Of a DNA stretch of 14,800 nt, positions 8,273 through 14,752 are shown in pieces. The notes below the pieces were generated by a model. The model saw only the letters and a program-made list of their open reading frames with translations, was not told the origin of the DNA and did no database searches. Positions within the stretch are counted from its first letter, which is position 1. Every line of letters starts with the position of its first letter. Both the position numbers and the translations under genes were made by a program. Origin of the DNA: Lonsdalea britannica (GTDB taxonomy: Bacteria > Pseudomonadota > Gammaproteobacteria > Enterobacterales > Enterobacteriaceae); contig NZ_CAMKXG010000060.1 in NCBI RefSeq assembly GCF_946477055.1, positions 1 to 14,800 on the forward strand, in the 5' to 3' direction.

Positions 8273-9103
8273 ATGAAACATTGCCTTGCCCTGCTGCTGT
8301 TGGGGATCAGCACGGCGGTCGCCGCCGCGCCGCGTAACGATATCCCCAGCTGCTATGACTATGCGCATATGCCGCAGTATCGCCCGGCGGAAACCGGCCG
8401 GGAACTGGTCATCATTGTCGACCAAACGGTCACGGTGCCGCTCGAACTGAAGAAATCCACCTGGAATCAGGTGCTGCGTTTCGTGCAGCCGGGCGACCAC
8501 GTCATGCTGTATCAATTCTCGGCGCTGCTGCAAGACAACTACATGAAGCGGGTATTCGACGGACGGCTGGAAATGCCGTTCACCGATCAGAAGACCCGCA
8601 ACGGTATCGGCATGGACAGCCTCAAATCGCTGGACGGTTGTCTGGTTCAACAACAGCAGTTCTTCGCCAAGACTCTGGGCGGACACATGGCCGCGAGCTT
8701 CGCCGATAGTCAAACCCGCATCGCCAAAAGCGAAATTCTCGATAGCCTGAAGCACATCGCCAGCGATCTGCAGCACAGTCCGTCTTCACAGATCACGGTT
8801 TTGCTGATCTCGGACATGCTGGAAAACAGCGATTTCGATAGCTTTTATCGCCAGCAGGCTATCCGTGAACTTTCGCCGAAGGATGAGCTGCAGCGTGTCA
8901 CGCGGCAAGGGCTGCTGGCGGACTTCGGCGGCGCCAACGTGTACGTCGCGGGCGCCGGCCTGATCGACATCAATGCCAAAAACAGCTATCGCTCGGGGAA
9001 AGTGTTACAGCAGTTGAAAGCCTTCTGGCAGGCCTATTTTGAGGCATCGAATGCCAAACTGATGGGCTTTGGCACGCCGGAACTGACGGTGGATCTGCGT
9101 TAA
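8273..9103 (+). CDS. Exported VWA-like domain protein of unknown function
   Basis: The 276-residue product starts at ATG 8273, with GAGGAAG five bases ahead and 19 bases after the preceding stop; an upstream in-frame ATG at 8198 would overlap the membrane-protein gene and lacks sense. Residues 1-19 form a Sec signal peptide. A von Willebrand A-like core is suggested by the strand LVIIVDQTVTV, with Asp50-x-Thr52-x-Thr54 in the place of the metal-binding DxSxS motif, and by the later strand ITVLLISDMLENSDF with Asp181. A segment with Thr148/Ser153 could give the third metal contact. Three cysteines (4, 27, 123) are present, two in the mature part. VWA domains bind protein partners through a metal ion, so a periplasmic partner-binding role is likely. 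It is the last gene of the unit. Confidence 0.86.
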   Translation: MKHCLALLLLGISTAVAAAPRNDIPSCYDYAHMPQYRPAETGRELVIIVDQTVTVPLELKKSTWNQVLRFVQPGDHVMLYQFSALLQDNYMKRVFDGRLEMPFTDQKTRNGIGMDSLKSLDGCLVQQQQFFAKTLGGHMAASFADSQTRIAKSEILDSLKHIASDLQHSPSSQITVLLISDMLENSDFDSFYRQQAIRELSPKDELQRVTRQGLLADFGGANVYVAGAGLIDINAKNSYRSGKVLQQLKAFWQAYFEASNAKLMGFGTPELTVDLR

Positions 9104-9118
9104 TCGTCGCCTGGAAGT

Positions 9119-9155
9119 ACGGCGGGGGCGCTCCCCCTGCCGTCTTCTCTCCTTC
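9119..9155 (+). terminator. Rho-independent terminator after the three-gene unit
   Basis: ACGGCGGGGG pairs with CCCCC-T-GCCGT around a four-base CGCT loop: ten pairs with one bulged T. The pyrimidine- and T-rich run CTTCTCTCCTT follows. It starts 16 bases after the stop of the VWA-like gene and separates this unit from the SulP gene. Confidence 0.8.
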
Positions 9156-9169
9156 CCCGTCGCGGTATC

Positions 9170-9194
9170 ATTTATCCCGATGATAAATTATGCT
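9170..9194 (+). promoter_or_regulatory. Inverted repeat and weak -10 upstream of the SulP gene
   Basis: ATTTATC-CCGAT-GATAAAT (9170-9188) is a perfect seven-base inverted repeat, 53 bases before the SulP start. It overlaps a possible -10 box TATGCT (9189-9194) by position. It may be a repressor or activator site; no regulator can be named. Confidence 0.35.
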
Positions 9195-9241
9195 TTTCAC
9201 TACCGCTTTCTCGTCGCTCCCCTTAACCACTAAAAAACGCT

Positions 9242-10741
9242 ATGACGCCATCTTCCGATACCGCAGTAAAAACCCCGGCCGGTTCCGCTTCGGTGGCCGC
9301 CGTATTACGCTCCCCTTCCGCGCTCACCCGTGAATGTCTGGCAGGGGTCATCACCGCCCTCGCGCTGATCCCCGAGGTGATCTCGTTTTCCGTCATTGCA
9401 GGCGTGGATCCCAAGGTGAGCCTGATCGCCTCCGTGGTACTGTGCCTCACGCTTTCCGTGCTGGGCGGCCGTCCTGCGATGGTGACCGCCGCCGCCGGTT
9501 CGGTCGCGCTGGTCATCGGCCCGATGGTGCATGCCCACGGCGTGGGTTATATCCTGCCCGCCGTCATTCTGGCGGGTATCATTCAGATTGTGTTCGGTCT
9601 CGTCGGCCTGTCGCGCATGATGCGTTATATTCCGCGCTCGGTGATGCTCGGCTTCGTCAACGCGCTCGGGATACTGATCTTTGCCGCGCAGGTGCCGCAC
9701 GTGCTGGGGCAGTCGCCTGCCGTTTGGCTGCTGTTCGCGGCGACGATCGCGATTGTCGTCTTGCTGCCTTATCTGCTCAAAAGCGTGCCGTCGCCGCTGA
9801 TTGCGATAGTGGTCATCACCCCCATCGCGCTGCTGGCCGGGCTGCATGTCCCGACCGTCGGCGATGCGGGACCGATGCAGGCCGGACTGCCGGGGTTCAC
9901 CCAGCTGACGAAGCCGCTGAATCTGGAAACGCTGTCCATCATCTGGCCGACGGCGCTCAGCGTGGCGTTTGTCGGGCTGATGGAATCACTGCTGACCGCC
10001 AAAATGGTGGACGACATCACCGATACGCACTCCAGCAAACAGCGCGAGTGCTGGGGGCTGGGCGTCGGCAATATCCTGGCGGGCTTTTACGGCGGAATTG
10101 CTGGCTGTGCGATGATCGGTCAGACGGTCGTCAACGTGGAGATGGGCAAAGCCCGGAGCCGGATTTCCACCGTTGCGGCGGGGCTGGTCCTGTTGATTCT
10201 CGTGACCGGCTTAAGCCACATCATGGCGCAAATCCCGATGGTGGTGCTGGCCGGTATCATGATGATCGTCGCGTTAAAAACGGTGAACTGGCACAGTTTG
10301 CAGCCCGCAACGCTGCGGCGGATGCCGCTGTCTGAAACCCTGATTATGGTCGTCACCGTGATTGCCACCGTGTGGACCGGCAATCTGGCGATTGGCGTAG
10401 CGGGCGGCGTGATCTTCGCCATTCTGCTGTTCGCCCGGCGCGTCGCCCATGTGATTGATGCCGAGCGGGAAGTCAGCGCAGATGGGAAGTCGGTGTGTTA
10501 CCGCGTGAAAGGCCCGCTGTTTTTCGGCAGCAGCAACGATCTGTTCGAGCATTTCCAGTATGCCGAAGATCCACAGCAGGTCACCATCGACCTCACCCTC
10601 GCCCAGATCTGGGACGCCTCCAGCGTGGCCGCGCTGGACGCCATCGAAAACCGCTATCTGCGCTACAACACCCGCGTGTCGATTGTCGGACTGGACGCCC
10701 ACAGCACGCACATGCATCAGCGTCTGTCAGGCCATCTGTAA
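9242..10741 (+). CDS. SulP-family inorganic anion transporter with STAS domain
   Basis: This 499-residue inner-membrane protein belongs to the SulP/SLC26 family, which moves sulfate, bicarbonate or other anions. The N-terminal family signature is clear (ALIPEVISFSVIAGVDP near 42-58), followed by AAAGSVALVIGPMVHAHG and PRSVMLGFVNALGILIF. Hydrophobic helices run to about residue 400. A cytoplasmic STAS domain occupies about 414-499, with the conserved turn IWDASSVAALDAI, but without obvious extra domains. The length is normal for bacterial members. No good ribosome site precedes the ATG (only A-rich sequence), so translation may be weak or depend on an AT-rich leader. It lies alone between a terminator and a convergent gene. 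The ion it carries cannot be read from the sequence. Confidence 0.93.
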   Translation: MTPSSDTAVKTPAGSASVAAVLRSPSALTRECLAGVITALALIPEVISFSVIAGVDPKVSLIASVVLCLTLSVLGGRPAMVTAAAGSVALVIGPMVHAHGVGYILPAVILAGIIQIVFGLVGLSRMMRYIPRSVMLGFVNALGILIFAAQVPHVLGQSPAVWLLFAATIAIVVLLPYLLKSVPSPLIAIVVITPIALLAGLHVPTVGDAGPMQAGLPGFTQLTKPLNLETLSIIWPTALSVAFVGLMESLLTAKMVDDITDTHSSKQRECWGLGVGNILAGFYGGIAGCAMIGQTVVNVEMGKARSRISTVAAGLVLLILVTGLSHIMAQIPMVVLAGIMMIVALKTVNWHSLQPATLRRMPLSETLIMVVTVIATVWTGNLAIGVAGGVIFAILLFARRVAHVIDAEREVSADGKSVCYRVKGPLFFGSSNDLFEHFQYAEDPQQVTIDLTLAQIWDASSVAALDAIENRYLRYNTRVSIVGLDAHSTHMHQRLSGHL

Positions 10742-10755
10742 GCGACGCTAACGTG

Positions 10756-11994
10756 TCAGGGAGCATGGCGTTGATGCGCCTGCTCCAGCGCATGCCTGAC
10801 ATTCTCCAGACAGTGATTCTTTTCGCCGTATTTCTCCTGAATACGGCGGCACTGCTTACGCATGTTTTCGTCAGTCATCACGCGGGCCAAATCGTCGGAA
10901 AACTTCTCCGGCAAACGGCTTTTGGCCTGAATCCCGCAGCCAAGCTGTTCAACCCGGTAGGCATTATCAAACTGATCGAACGCGCTGGGGAAAATCAGCT
11001 GCGGAACGCCTTGATAGAAGCAGTGCGAGATGGTGCCGATGCCGCCGTGGTGTACTGCGGCCACGCAATGGCGAAGGCAGGACGCCAGATCGACCTCCTT
11101 TCTGACTAACACTCCCGGCCGCACCGGCACATCATCCGGATTCACCCCCACGACCAGACATTGCCGACGCTGCCGCGTCACTTCGGCGATCACGGCATTA
11201 AAGAAGTATTCGTCGAACTGCAGCGACCAACCCGGAGAGAACATCACCGTTTCACTTTCCAGAAAGCGGGCCAGCGCTTCATCAGCGGGCGCGTCCTGCG
11301 CTTCAAACAATGGCAGTCCCACGAGGTTGGCATTACGCGGCCAGTCAGGCTGCGGATGGGCGAACCATTCGGGAAACAGGCAGATCAGCCCGTCGGCGGA
11401 CGTGTGAACCCACCGGGACAGGATCCGTTTGACGGGTGCCAGGCCCACGCGCGATCTCAGCGCGTTGACCTCGGCACAGAACCGTTTATCCAGCACCTTT
11501 TTTTCAAACAGGGAGACCATGCCTTTACGCAGCGTCATCGGGAGCTTATTCGCCAGCGCCAGCTTTCCATGCTGCGGCAGGTTGTAGCACGACAAAAACG
11601 TCGAGGGCCCCACGCGCACCGGGAGCGTGCAGCAGCCTTTCTGCTCTCCCAGCGTTTTGGCGGAAAAAGACCAGAGCGACGTGAGCAGCACCGAGGAGCT
11701 ATCAATGACGCCCTCCAGCTGCTGGTACATCTCATCCTGCTGTTTCAGCATGTAGCGGCACAGGGTGTCTAAGGCCGTTTTTTTGTCCCACAGCGCTCTT
11801 GAATGCACCCCAGCGATATATTCCTGGGTTGAACCTACGCTAATAAAATTCAACCCGCGAGACTCAGCCAGACGTTTGAAATAAGGGTTGGTACACAGAA
11901 ATACCTTATGGCCACGTCTGGCCATGTGCTCGCCAATCAAAATAAAAGGAAATACATCACCCGACGATCCAAGGGTCGCCAAAAACAAATTCAT
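10756..11994 (-). CDS. rhlB: RhlB-like glycosyltransferase (GT1 family), glycolipid synthesis
   Basis: The 412-residue product is a GT1/UGT-type nucleotide-sugar glycosyltransferase closely resembling Pseudomonas RhlB. RhlB joins dTDP-L-rhamnose to the 3-hydroxyacyl dimer made by RhlA. Supporting stretches are LATLGSSGDVFPFI at the N-terminus, LWDKKTALDTL, VKRILSRWVH, GLICLFPEWFA and the donor-site motif HHGGIGT (315-321) followed by AFDQFDNAYRVEQLGCG. The GS of the usual central motif (VFTQGS in RhlB) reads MFSPGWS here, so the GS serine is replaced by tryptophan. The start overlaps the RhlA-like stop by ATGA, with AGGAG five bases ahead. The sugar donor could be rhamnose or glucose; related enterobacterial enzymes are known to make glucolipids. 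Confidence 0.88.
   Translation of the reverse strand: MNLFLATLGSSGDVFPFILIGEHMARRGHKVFLCTNPYFKRLAESRGLNFISVGSTQEYIAGVHSRALWDKKTALDTLCRYMLKQQDEMYQQLEGVIDSSSVLLTSLWSFSAKTLGEQKGCCTLPVRVGPSTFLSCYNLPQHGKLALANKLPMTLRKGMVSLFEKKVLDKRFCAEVNALRSRVGLAPVKRILSRWVHTSADGLICLFPEWFAHPQPDWPRNANLVGLPLFEAQDAPADEALARFLESETVMFSPGWSLQFDEYFFNAVIAEVTRQRRQCLVVGVNPDDVPVRPGVLVRKEVDLASCLRHCVAAVHHGGIGTISHCFYQGVPQLIFPSAFDQFDNAYRVEQLGCGIQAKSRLPEKFSDDLARVMTDENMRKQCRRIQEKYGEKNHCLENVRHALEQAHQRHAP
10760..10786. terminator. Hairpin at the convergent SulP / glycosyltransferase ends
   Basis: GGAGCA-T-GGCG and CGCC-TGCTCC form a ten-pair stem with one bulge and the six-base loop TTGATG. It lies inside the last codons of the glycosyltransferase, 18 bases after the SulP stop; the two genes are only 14 bases apart. 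No T-run follows on either strand, so a bidirectional end-stabilising or weak terminating role is a guess. Confidence 0.4.
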
Positions 11995-12827
11995 ACGAAC
12001 TCCTGCTGGTTAATAAAAATCTCTTCGAATATCGATTTCACCCCTAAAGAAGCAGCCTTACTCTCCAGATCAAGAAAGTGGCCGGCATCCTTCAGAGTAT
12101 AGAATCGAGCATCATCGAGATATTTACCAAGATTTCTGACCTCCTTAGCCGTGGTGTATTCATCCTTTTCACCATTAATAAATACGACGGGAATTGATAT
12201 CTTGCTAATAAATTTTTCATAGTCGTAATCCCTTAATGTCAGGATTTGATCAAGGTGAAAACAAGCTTGCCGATATTCATGTTCATCAAGATGAGCCACG
12301 TGATTAAAATTGGTCCTTTTAAATAATCTCGGCAGGTATTTTCCCACCTCGTTGTTCAACAGATTCGCTACCGCTTCGAACTCTTGCTGATAAACGTACT
12401 CACGGGCTTTGAGAATATAACGTTCCATTTTTTCATTGATCGTCATGGAGAACGCCGCGATCACAGCCATCTCAAGGATGTCATTGTTTTGTGAGGCGGC
12501 CATTAGCGCCCCAAGGCCGCCCCAGGAAACAGACATGATGATCTCAGGCCGATAACGCCTTATCAGGAAGTTGATAATATCCACTTCCTGTTCTTTCGTG
12601 ATGATATCCAGAGAGTCATTTAACGGCTTGGATTTACCGGCAAAAGGGAAATCGAAAAGAATCGTATTCATCTTTCCTTTTAGGTGTTTTACCCAAATAA
12701 GAAATGAAGACGATGTGGCTAAAGCGCCATTTATAAAAATCGCCGTTTTCAGTTCCGGATTGTATATGTTTTTATCAACATGAATTTTATAACCCTTATA
12801 AGTTACGACTTCACTCTCAGATGCCAT
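11991..12827 (-). CDS. rhlA: RhlA-like 3-(3-hydroxyalkanoyloxy)alkanoate synthase
   Basis: This 278-residue alpha/beta-hydrolase-fold enzyme is a clear homologue of Pseudomonas aeruginosa RhlA, which condenses two 3-hydroxyacyl groups into the lipid half of rhamnolipids (HAA). Shared stretches include INGALATSSSF, LFDFPFAGKS, ITKEQEV, LLNNEVGKYLPRL, ACFHLDQIL, FINGEKDEYTTA and GHFLDLESK. The catalytic triad lines up one residue earlier than in RhlA: Ser101 (in SVSWGG), Asp222 and His250. The ATG has an AGGAG site six bases ahead, and the gene overlaps the glycosyltransferase start by four bases. Base composition is strikingly AT-rich (about 40% GC by eye) against 55-60% in the partner, suggesting separate ancestry. 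In enterobacteria such lipids act as wetting agents for surface movement. Confidence 0.93.
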   Translation of the reverse strand: MASESEVVTYKGYKIHVDKNIYNPELKTAIFINGALATSSSFLIWVKHLKGKMNTILFDFPFAGKSKPLNDSLDIITKEQEVDIINFLIRRYRPEIIMSVSWGGLGALMAASQNNDILEMAVIAAFSMTINEKMERYILKAREYVYQQEFEAVANLLNNEVGKYLPRLFKRTNFNHVAHLDEHEYRQACFHLDQILTLRDYDYEKFISKISIPVVFINGEKDEYTTAKEVRNLGKYLDDARFYTLKDAGHFLDLESKAASLGVKSIFEEIFINQQEFV

Positions 12828-13110
12828 AGCTCTCTCCTCGCGATGTGTGCAAAATATGTCAATGAAATTATTGTTTTGAATAGGTAATGTAACGGTTATA
12901 TTTTAATAATATACAATACTATTTTTAATTATGCGCAAGTCATGAAGAAATAATTTAAATACGACGCCATATAAAATTAGAACAATAAAAATAAATAATA
13001 AAAAATAAGTCATTTTTCAAAAAAATAAGGGAGCTAACTAACGTTGTTAATATTCAATCTGTTTTTCTATATATATCACTATTTTACTCAGCTAAATAAA
13101 ACGGAATAAG
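12828..13110. other. Extremely AT-rich non-coding stretch upstream of rhlA
   Basis: No gene is seen. Between 12901 and 13020 only about 17-18% of bases are G or C, in long A and T runs. Such DNA is typical of H-NS-bound, horizontally gained promoters. It must contain the rhlA promoter on the minus strand, but many near-consensus -10 boxes make any single choice unsafe. Confidence 0.5.
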
Positions 13111-13127
13111 CCTGTTATTTAAACAGG
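13111..13127 (-). terminator. Small hairpin at the right edge of the AT-rich stretch
   Basis: CCTGTT-ATTTA-AACAGG is a six-base inverted repeat. On the minus strand it is followed by the T-rich sequence CTTATTCCGTTTTATTT, so it could stop transcripts heading left into the rhlA region. The stem is short. Confidence 0.25.
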
Positions 13128-13607
13128 GGAAATAAAGGAATTAAGCCCTCCACACATATCATTTTCTTATACCTTGATCGCATACCTGTCGCAGGAGAAC
13201 GTCTGGCCGTTCCGCGCAAAAAGAGAAGGCAGGAGACATTTTGACAGCACTGTCGGCGTCCGTGACAGTGACGACGACAACGGCATAACGTAACGCGGCT
13301 CAAACGAGAGATGACGACATGACGCCCTCCTCTTACCGCAGCACAATCGCAACGTCACATCACGCTGACGATGTCGTTCAAGAAGGGAGATGAGTCGAAG
13401 CGAAAGAGACGTTTTCCATAAAACATCGGGCATAGCATTGCCGTCAAAGGTTTACTAAAGAACGTTCGCCTTATATCGACATTTTTTTCGCGTGCTATAA
13501 CGGCCAGACATTAAATAATCATGATAATAATTTGCATGCGATTTAATAAAGAAAATAACAGGGATAGCGTCGTTCTCAGGAGGGAATTTGAAAATTAAAA
13601 AGGGAAG
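13128..13607. other. Gene-free stretch with GACAG repeats
   Basis: The part 13185-13440 is about 50% GC, with open frames that look like shadows: Cys- and Arg-rich, no family match and no ribosome site. It holds GACAG-CA-CTGTC (13243-13254), whose CACTGTC arm (13248-13254) also pairs with GACAGTG at 13264-13270. From 13450 the DNA is AT-rich again. I see nothing else of note. Confidence 0.4.
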
Positions 13608-13676
13608 ATGATGATTAACATAAGAGAAATGTCGTCCCTGACAGTTTTGTTATTAGAGTTAGTTTTTTATTATTAA
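13608..13676 (+). CDS. Possible 22-residue hydrophobic small protein
   Basis: Two tandem ATGs open a 22-codon frame whose second half is hydrophobic (SSLTVLLLELVFYY at the end). An AGGGA five bases before the second ATG could serve as ribosome site. It may be a small membrane peptide or a chance frame; nothing else supports it. Confidence 0.15.
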   Translation: MMINIREMSSLTVLLLELVFYY

Positions 13677-13681
13677 AATAG

Positions 13682-13697
13682 CCAGGCATATTCCTGA
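13682..13697 (-). terminator. Weak terminator after the fimbrial-like gene
   Basis: CAGG-N6-CCTG forms a four-pair stem (13683-13696) and is followed on the minus strand by GCTATTTTAATAATAAAAAA. It lies about 20 bases after the stop. A second inverted repeat, CTGATT/AATCAG (13694-13718), straddles the stop codon. Confidence 0.25.
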
Positions 13698-13714
13698 TTT
13701 TTTAACTCGATGAA

Positions 13715-14011
13715 TCAGTTGTAATTAATAACCATGGACTTCACTCCGGGTTCGAGCGTTGTCGTTTTCACATAACCAATATTCTGAGGTAAAATATTGG
13801 ACTGCGATTGGTTATTTACCTGAATTACTTGGTTTTTCCCAGCGCGGAAGCAGCTAACCGCGATGTGCTGGGCATCTGGGACCACTTCACAAGGAGACTC
13901 AACAATCGCTCCCCTGAAATGAATAACGCCAGATTCAGCAAACGTTTTTGGCAAAACCATTATAAAGATAACGGGTAATACGATTTTGAAAAAAGAATGA
14001 ATGTGTTTCAT
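13715..14011 (-). CDS. Short exported fimbrial-subunit-like protein
   Basis: The 98-residue product has a Sec signal peptide (residues 1-25, probable cleavage TFA|ES). The mature start GVIHFRGAIVESPCEV resembles the N-terminal strand of type 1 pilins (FimA/MrpA style), where a strand is donated between subunits. Full pilins have about 150-160 mature residues and cysteines some 40 apart; here Cys41 and Cys54 are only 13 apart and the protein stops after about 73 mature residues. No usher or chaperone gene is present in the window. The ATG has an AGGGA site seven bases ahead. It may be a distinct short family of pilin-like proteins or a truncated subunit; the intact signal peptide and ribosome site favour a working gene. 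Confidence 0.7.
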   Translation of the reverse strand: MKHIHSFFKIVLPVIFIMVLPKTFAESGVIHFRGAIVESPCEVVPDAQHIAVSCFRAGKNQVIQVNNQSQSNILPQNIGYVKTTTLEPGVKSMVINYN

Positions 14012-14050
14012 GGTACGTTCCCTATTTGTGTTGGCGAGTCTGTATAAACG

Positions 14051-14067
14051 GTTTTATTTAATAAAAC
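14051..14067. promoter_or_regulatory. Perfect AT-rich inverted repeat upstream of the fimbrial-like gene
   Basis: GTTTTAT-TTA-ATAAAAC has perfect seven-base arms and lies 40 bases before the fimbrial-like ATG, where a promoter or operator would be expected. Confidence 0.35.
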
Positions 14068-14332
14068 TTTAGTGGGTAAATCAGTTATTTTTTGAATTGA
14101 GCCCAGATTTACACTCTGCTGACGCGAATAGGTTAAATTGGTAAATAATTATATTAATTCATTTCCACCCAACACGGCCTTTATCCCAAAAACCTATAAA
14201 AAATAGCACTTGAAAATACGATTAAATCTAGGGAGAAAATATTTAAAAACGAGAACACGATCGTATTTATTTTTAAAATAGCGACTCAGTTATAACAGCG
14301 GCAAACTGATAGAAGAAAAAGAAGCAATGCAA

Positions 14333-14410
14333 CGTCACCCCCGTAGGTACGACGAAAAAGCCCGTGGTGACGATGCCCGCGTATTGGGCATGAAAGTGCC
14401 TGTATGAGGC
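14333..14410. repeat. Cluster of three successive stem-loops
   Basis: CGTCACC (14333-14339) pairs with GGTGACG (14366-14372). Directly after it ATGCCC (14373-14378) pairs with GGGCAT (14386-14391) around a seven-base loop, and then GCCT (14398-14401) pairs with AGGC (14407-14410). The tandem order suggests a structured RNA or leader, but it matches no riboswitch or small RNA I know. Confidence 0.3.
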
Positions 14411-14719
14411 GATTCATTGATTAACGGACGTTCTTCCTGGCCGGATACAGGTCATCACCGTTCAGCACGCCTGTATCGCTGTTTCTGGCAGGGGATTTGG
14501 CTGACCATAATGTCAGTCGCTTTTGCTCCATTATTCTTTTCAGCGCTCTGATATTTCCCCCCAATCCCTCCGTTCTGCATTTCATGGGGATTAACGGGTA
14601 AATGTGCCGATAGACGAGATATCGATCTTCGGCGTCAGCGATATCACTCAAAGCGTTAAAACACGCTCAAACGCGTTATAAGGCGAAAACAGGTGTTGTT
14701 CAATGCCAAAGCGGCGAGA

Positions 14720-14752
14720 GACAAAATGGAAGCCTCAGAGGCGCATTTTGTC
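14720..14752. repeat. Long imperfect palindrome (nine-base perfect arms)
   Basis: GACAAAATG (14720-14728) and CATTTTGTC (14744-14752) are perfect inverted arms. Between them GCCT-CAG-AGGC forms an inner stem, with GAA opposite G as an internal loop. It is the most regular structure in the right-hand end. It may be a terminator-like hairpin, a REP-type element or part of a mobile element end; no T-run follows it on the plus strand. Confidence 0.5.

Noticed and set aside
12857..12862. TTGACA on the minus strand as the rhlA -35 box
   Set aside because: The place 17 bases downstream is the GA-rich ribosome site, not a -10 box.
13115..13433. Two minus-strand frames of 62 and 88 codons
   Set aside because: Rich in Cys and Arg with no recognisable motif, mutually overlapping, no ribosome site; probably chance.
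14333..14410. Known riboswitch (c-di-GMP, cobalamin, FMN, moco types)
   Set aside because: The conserved cores of these classes are not present in the stem-loop cluster.
14421..14651. Minus-strand 76-codon frame at the right end
   Set aside because: Only a TTG start without ribosome site and no family I recognise; might be a gene remnant but cannot be supported.
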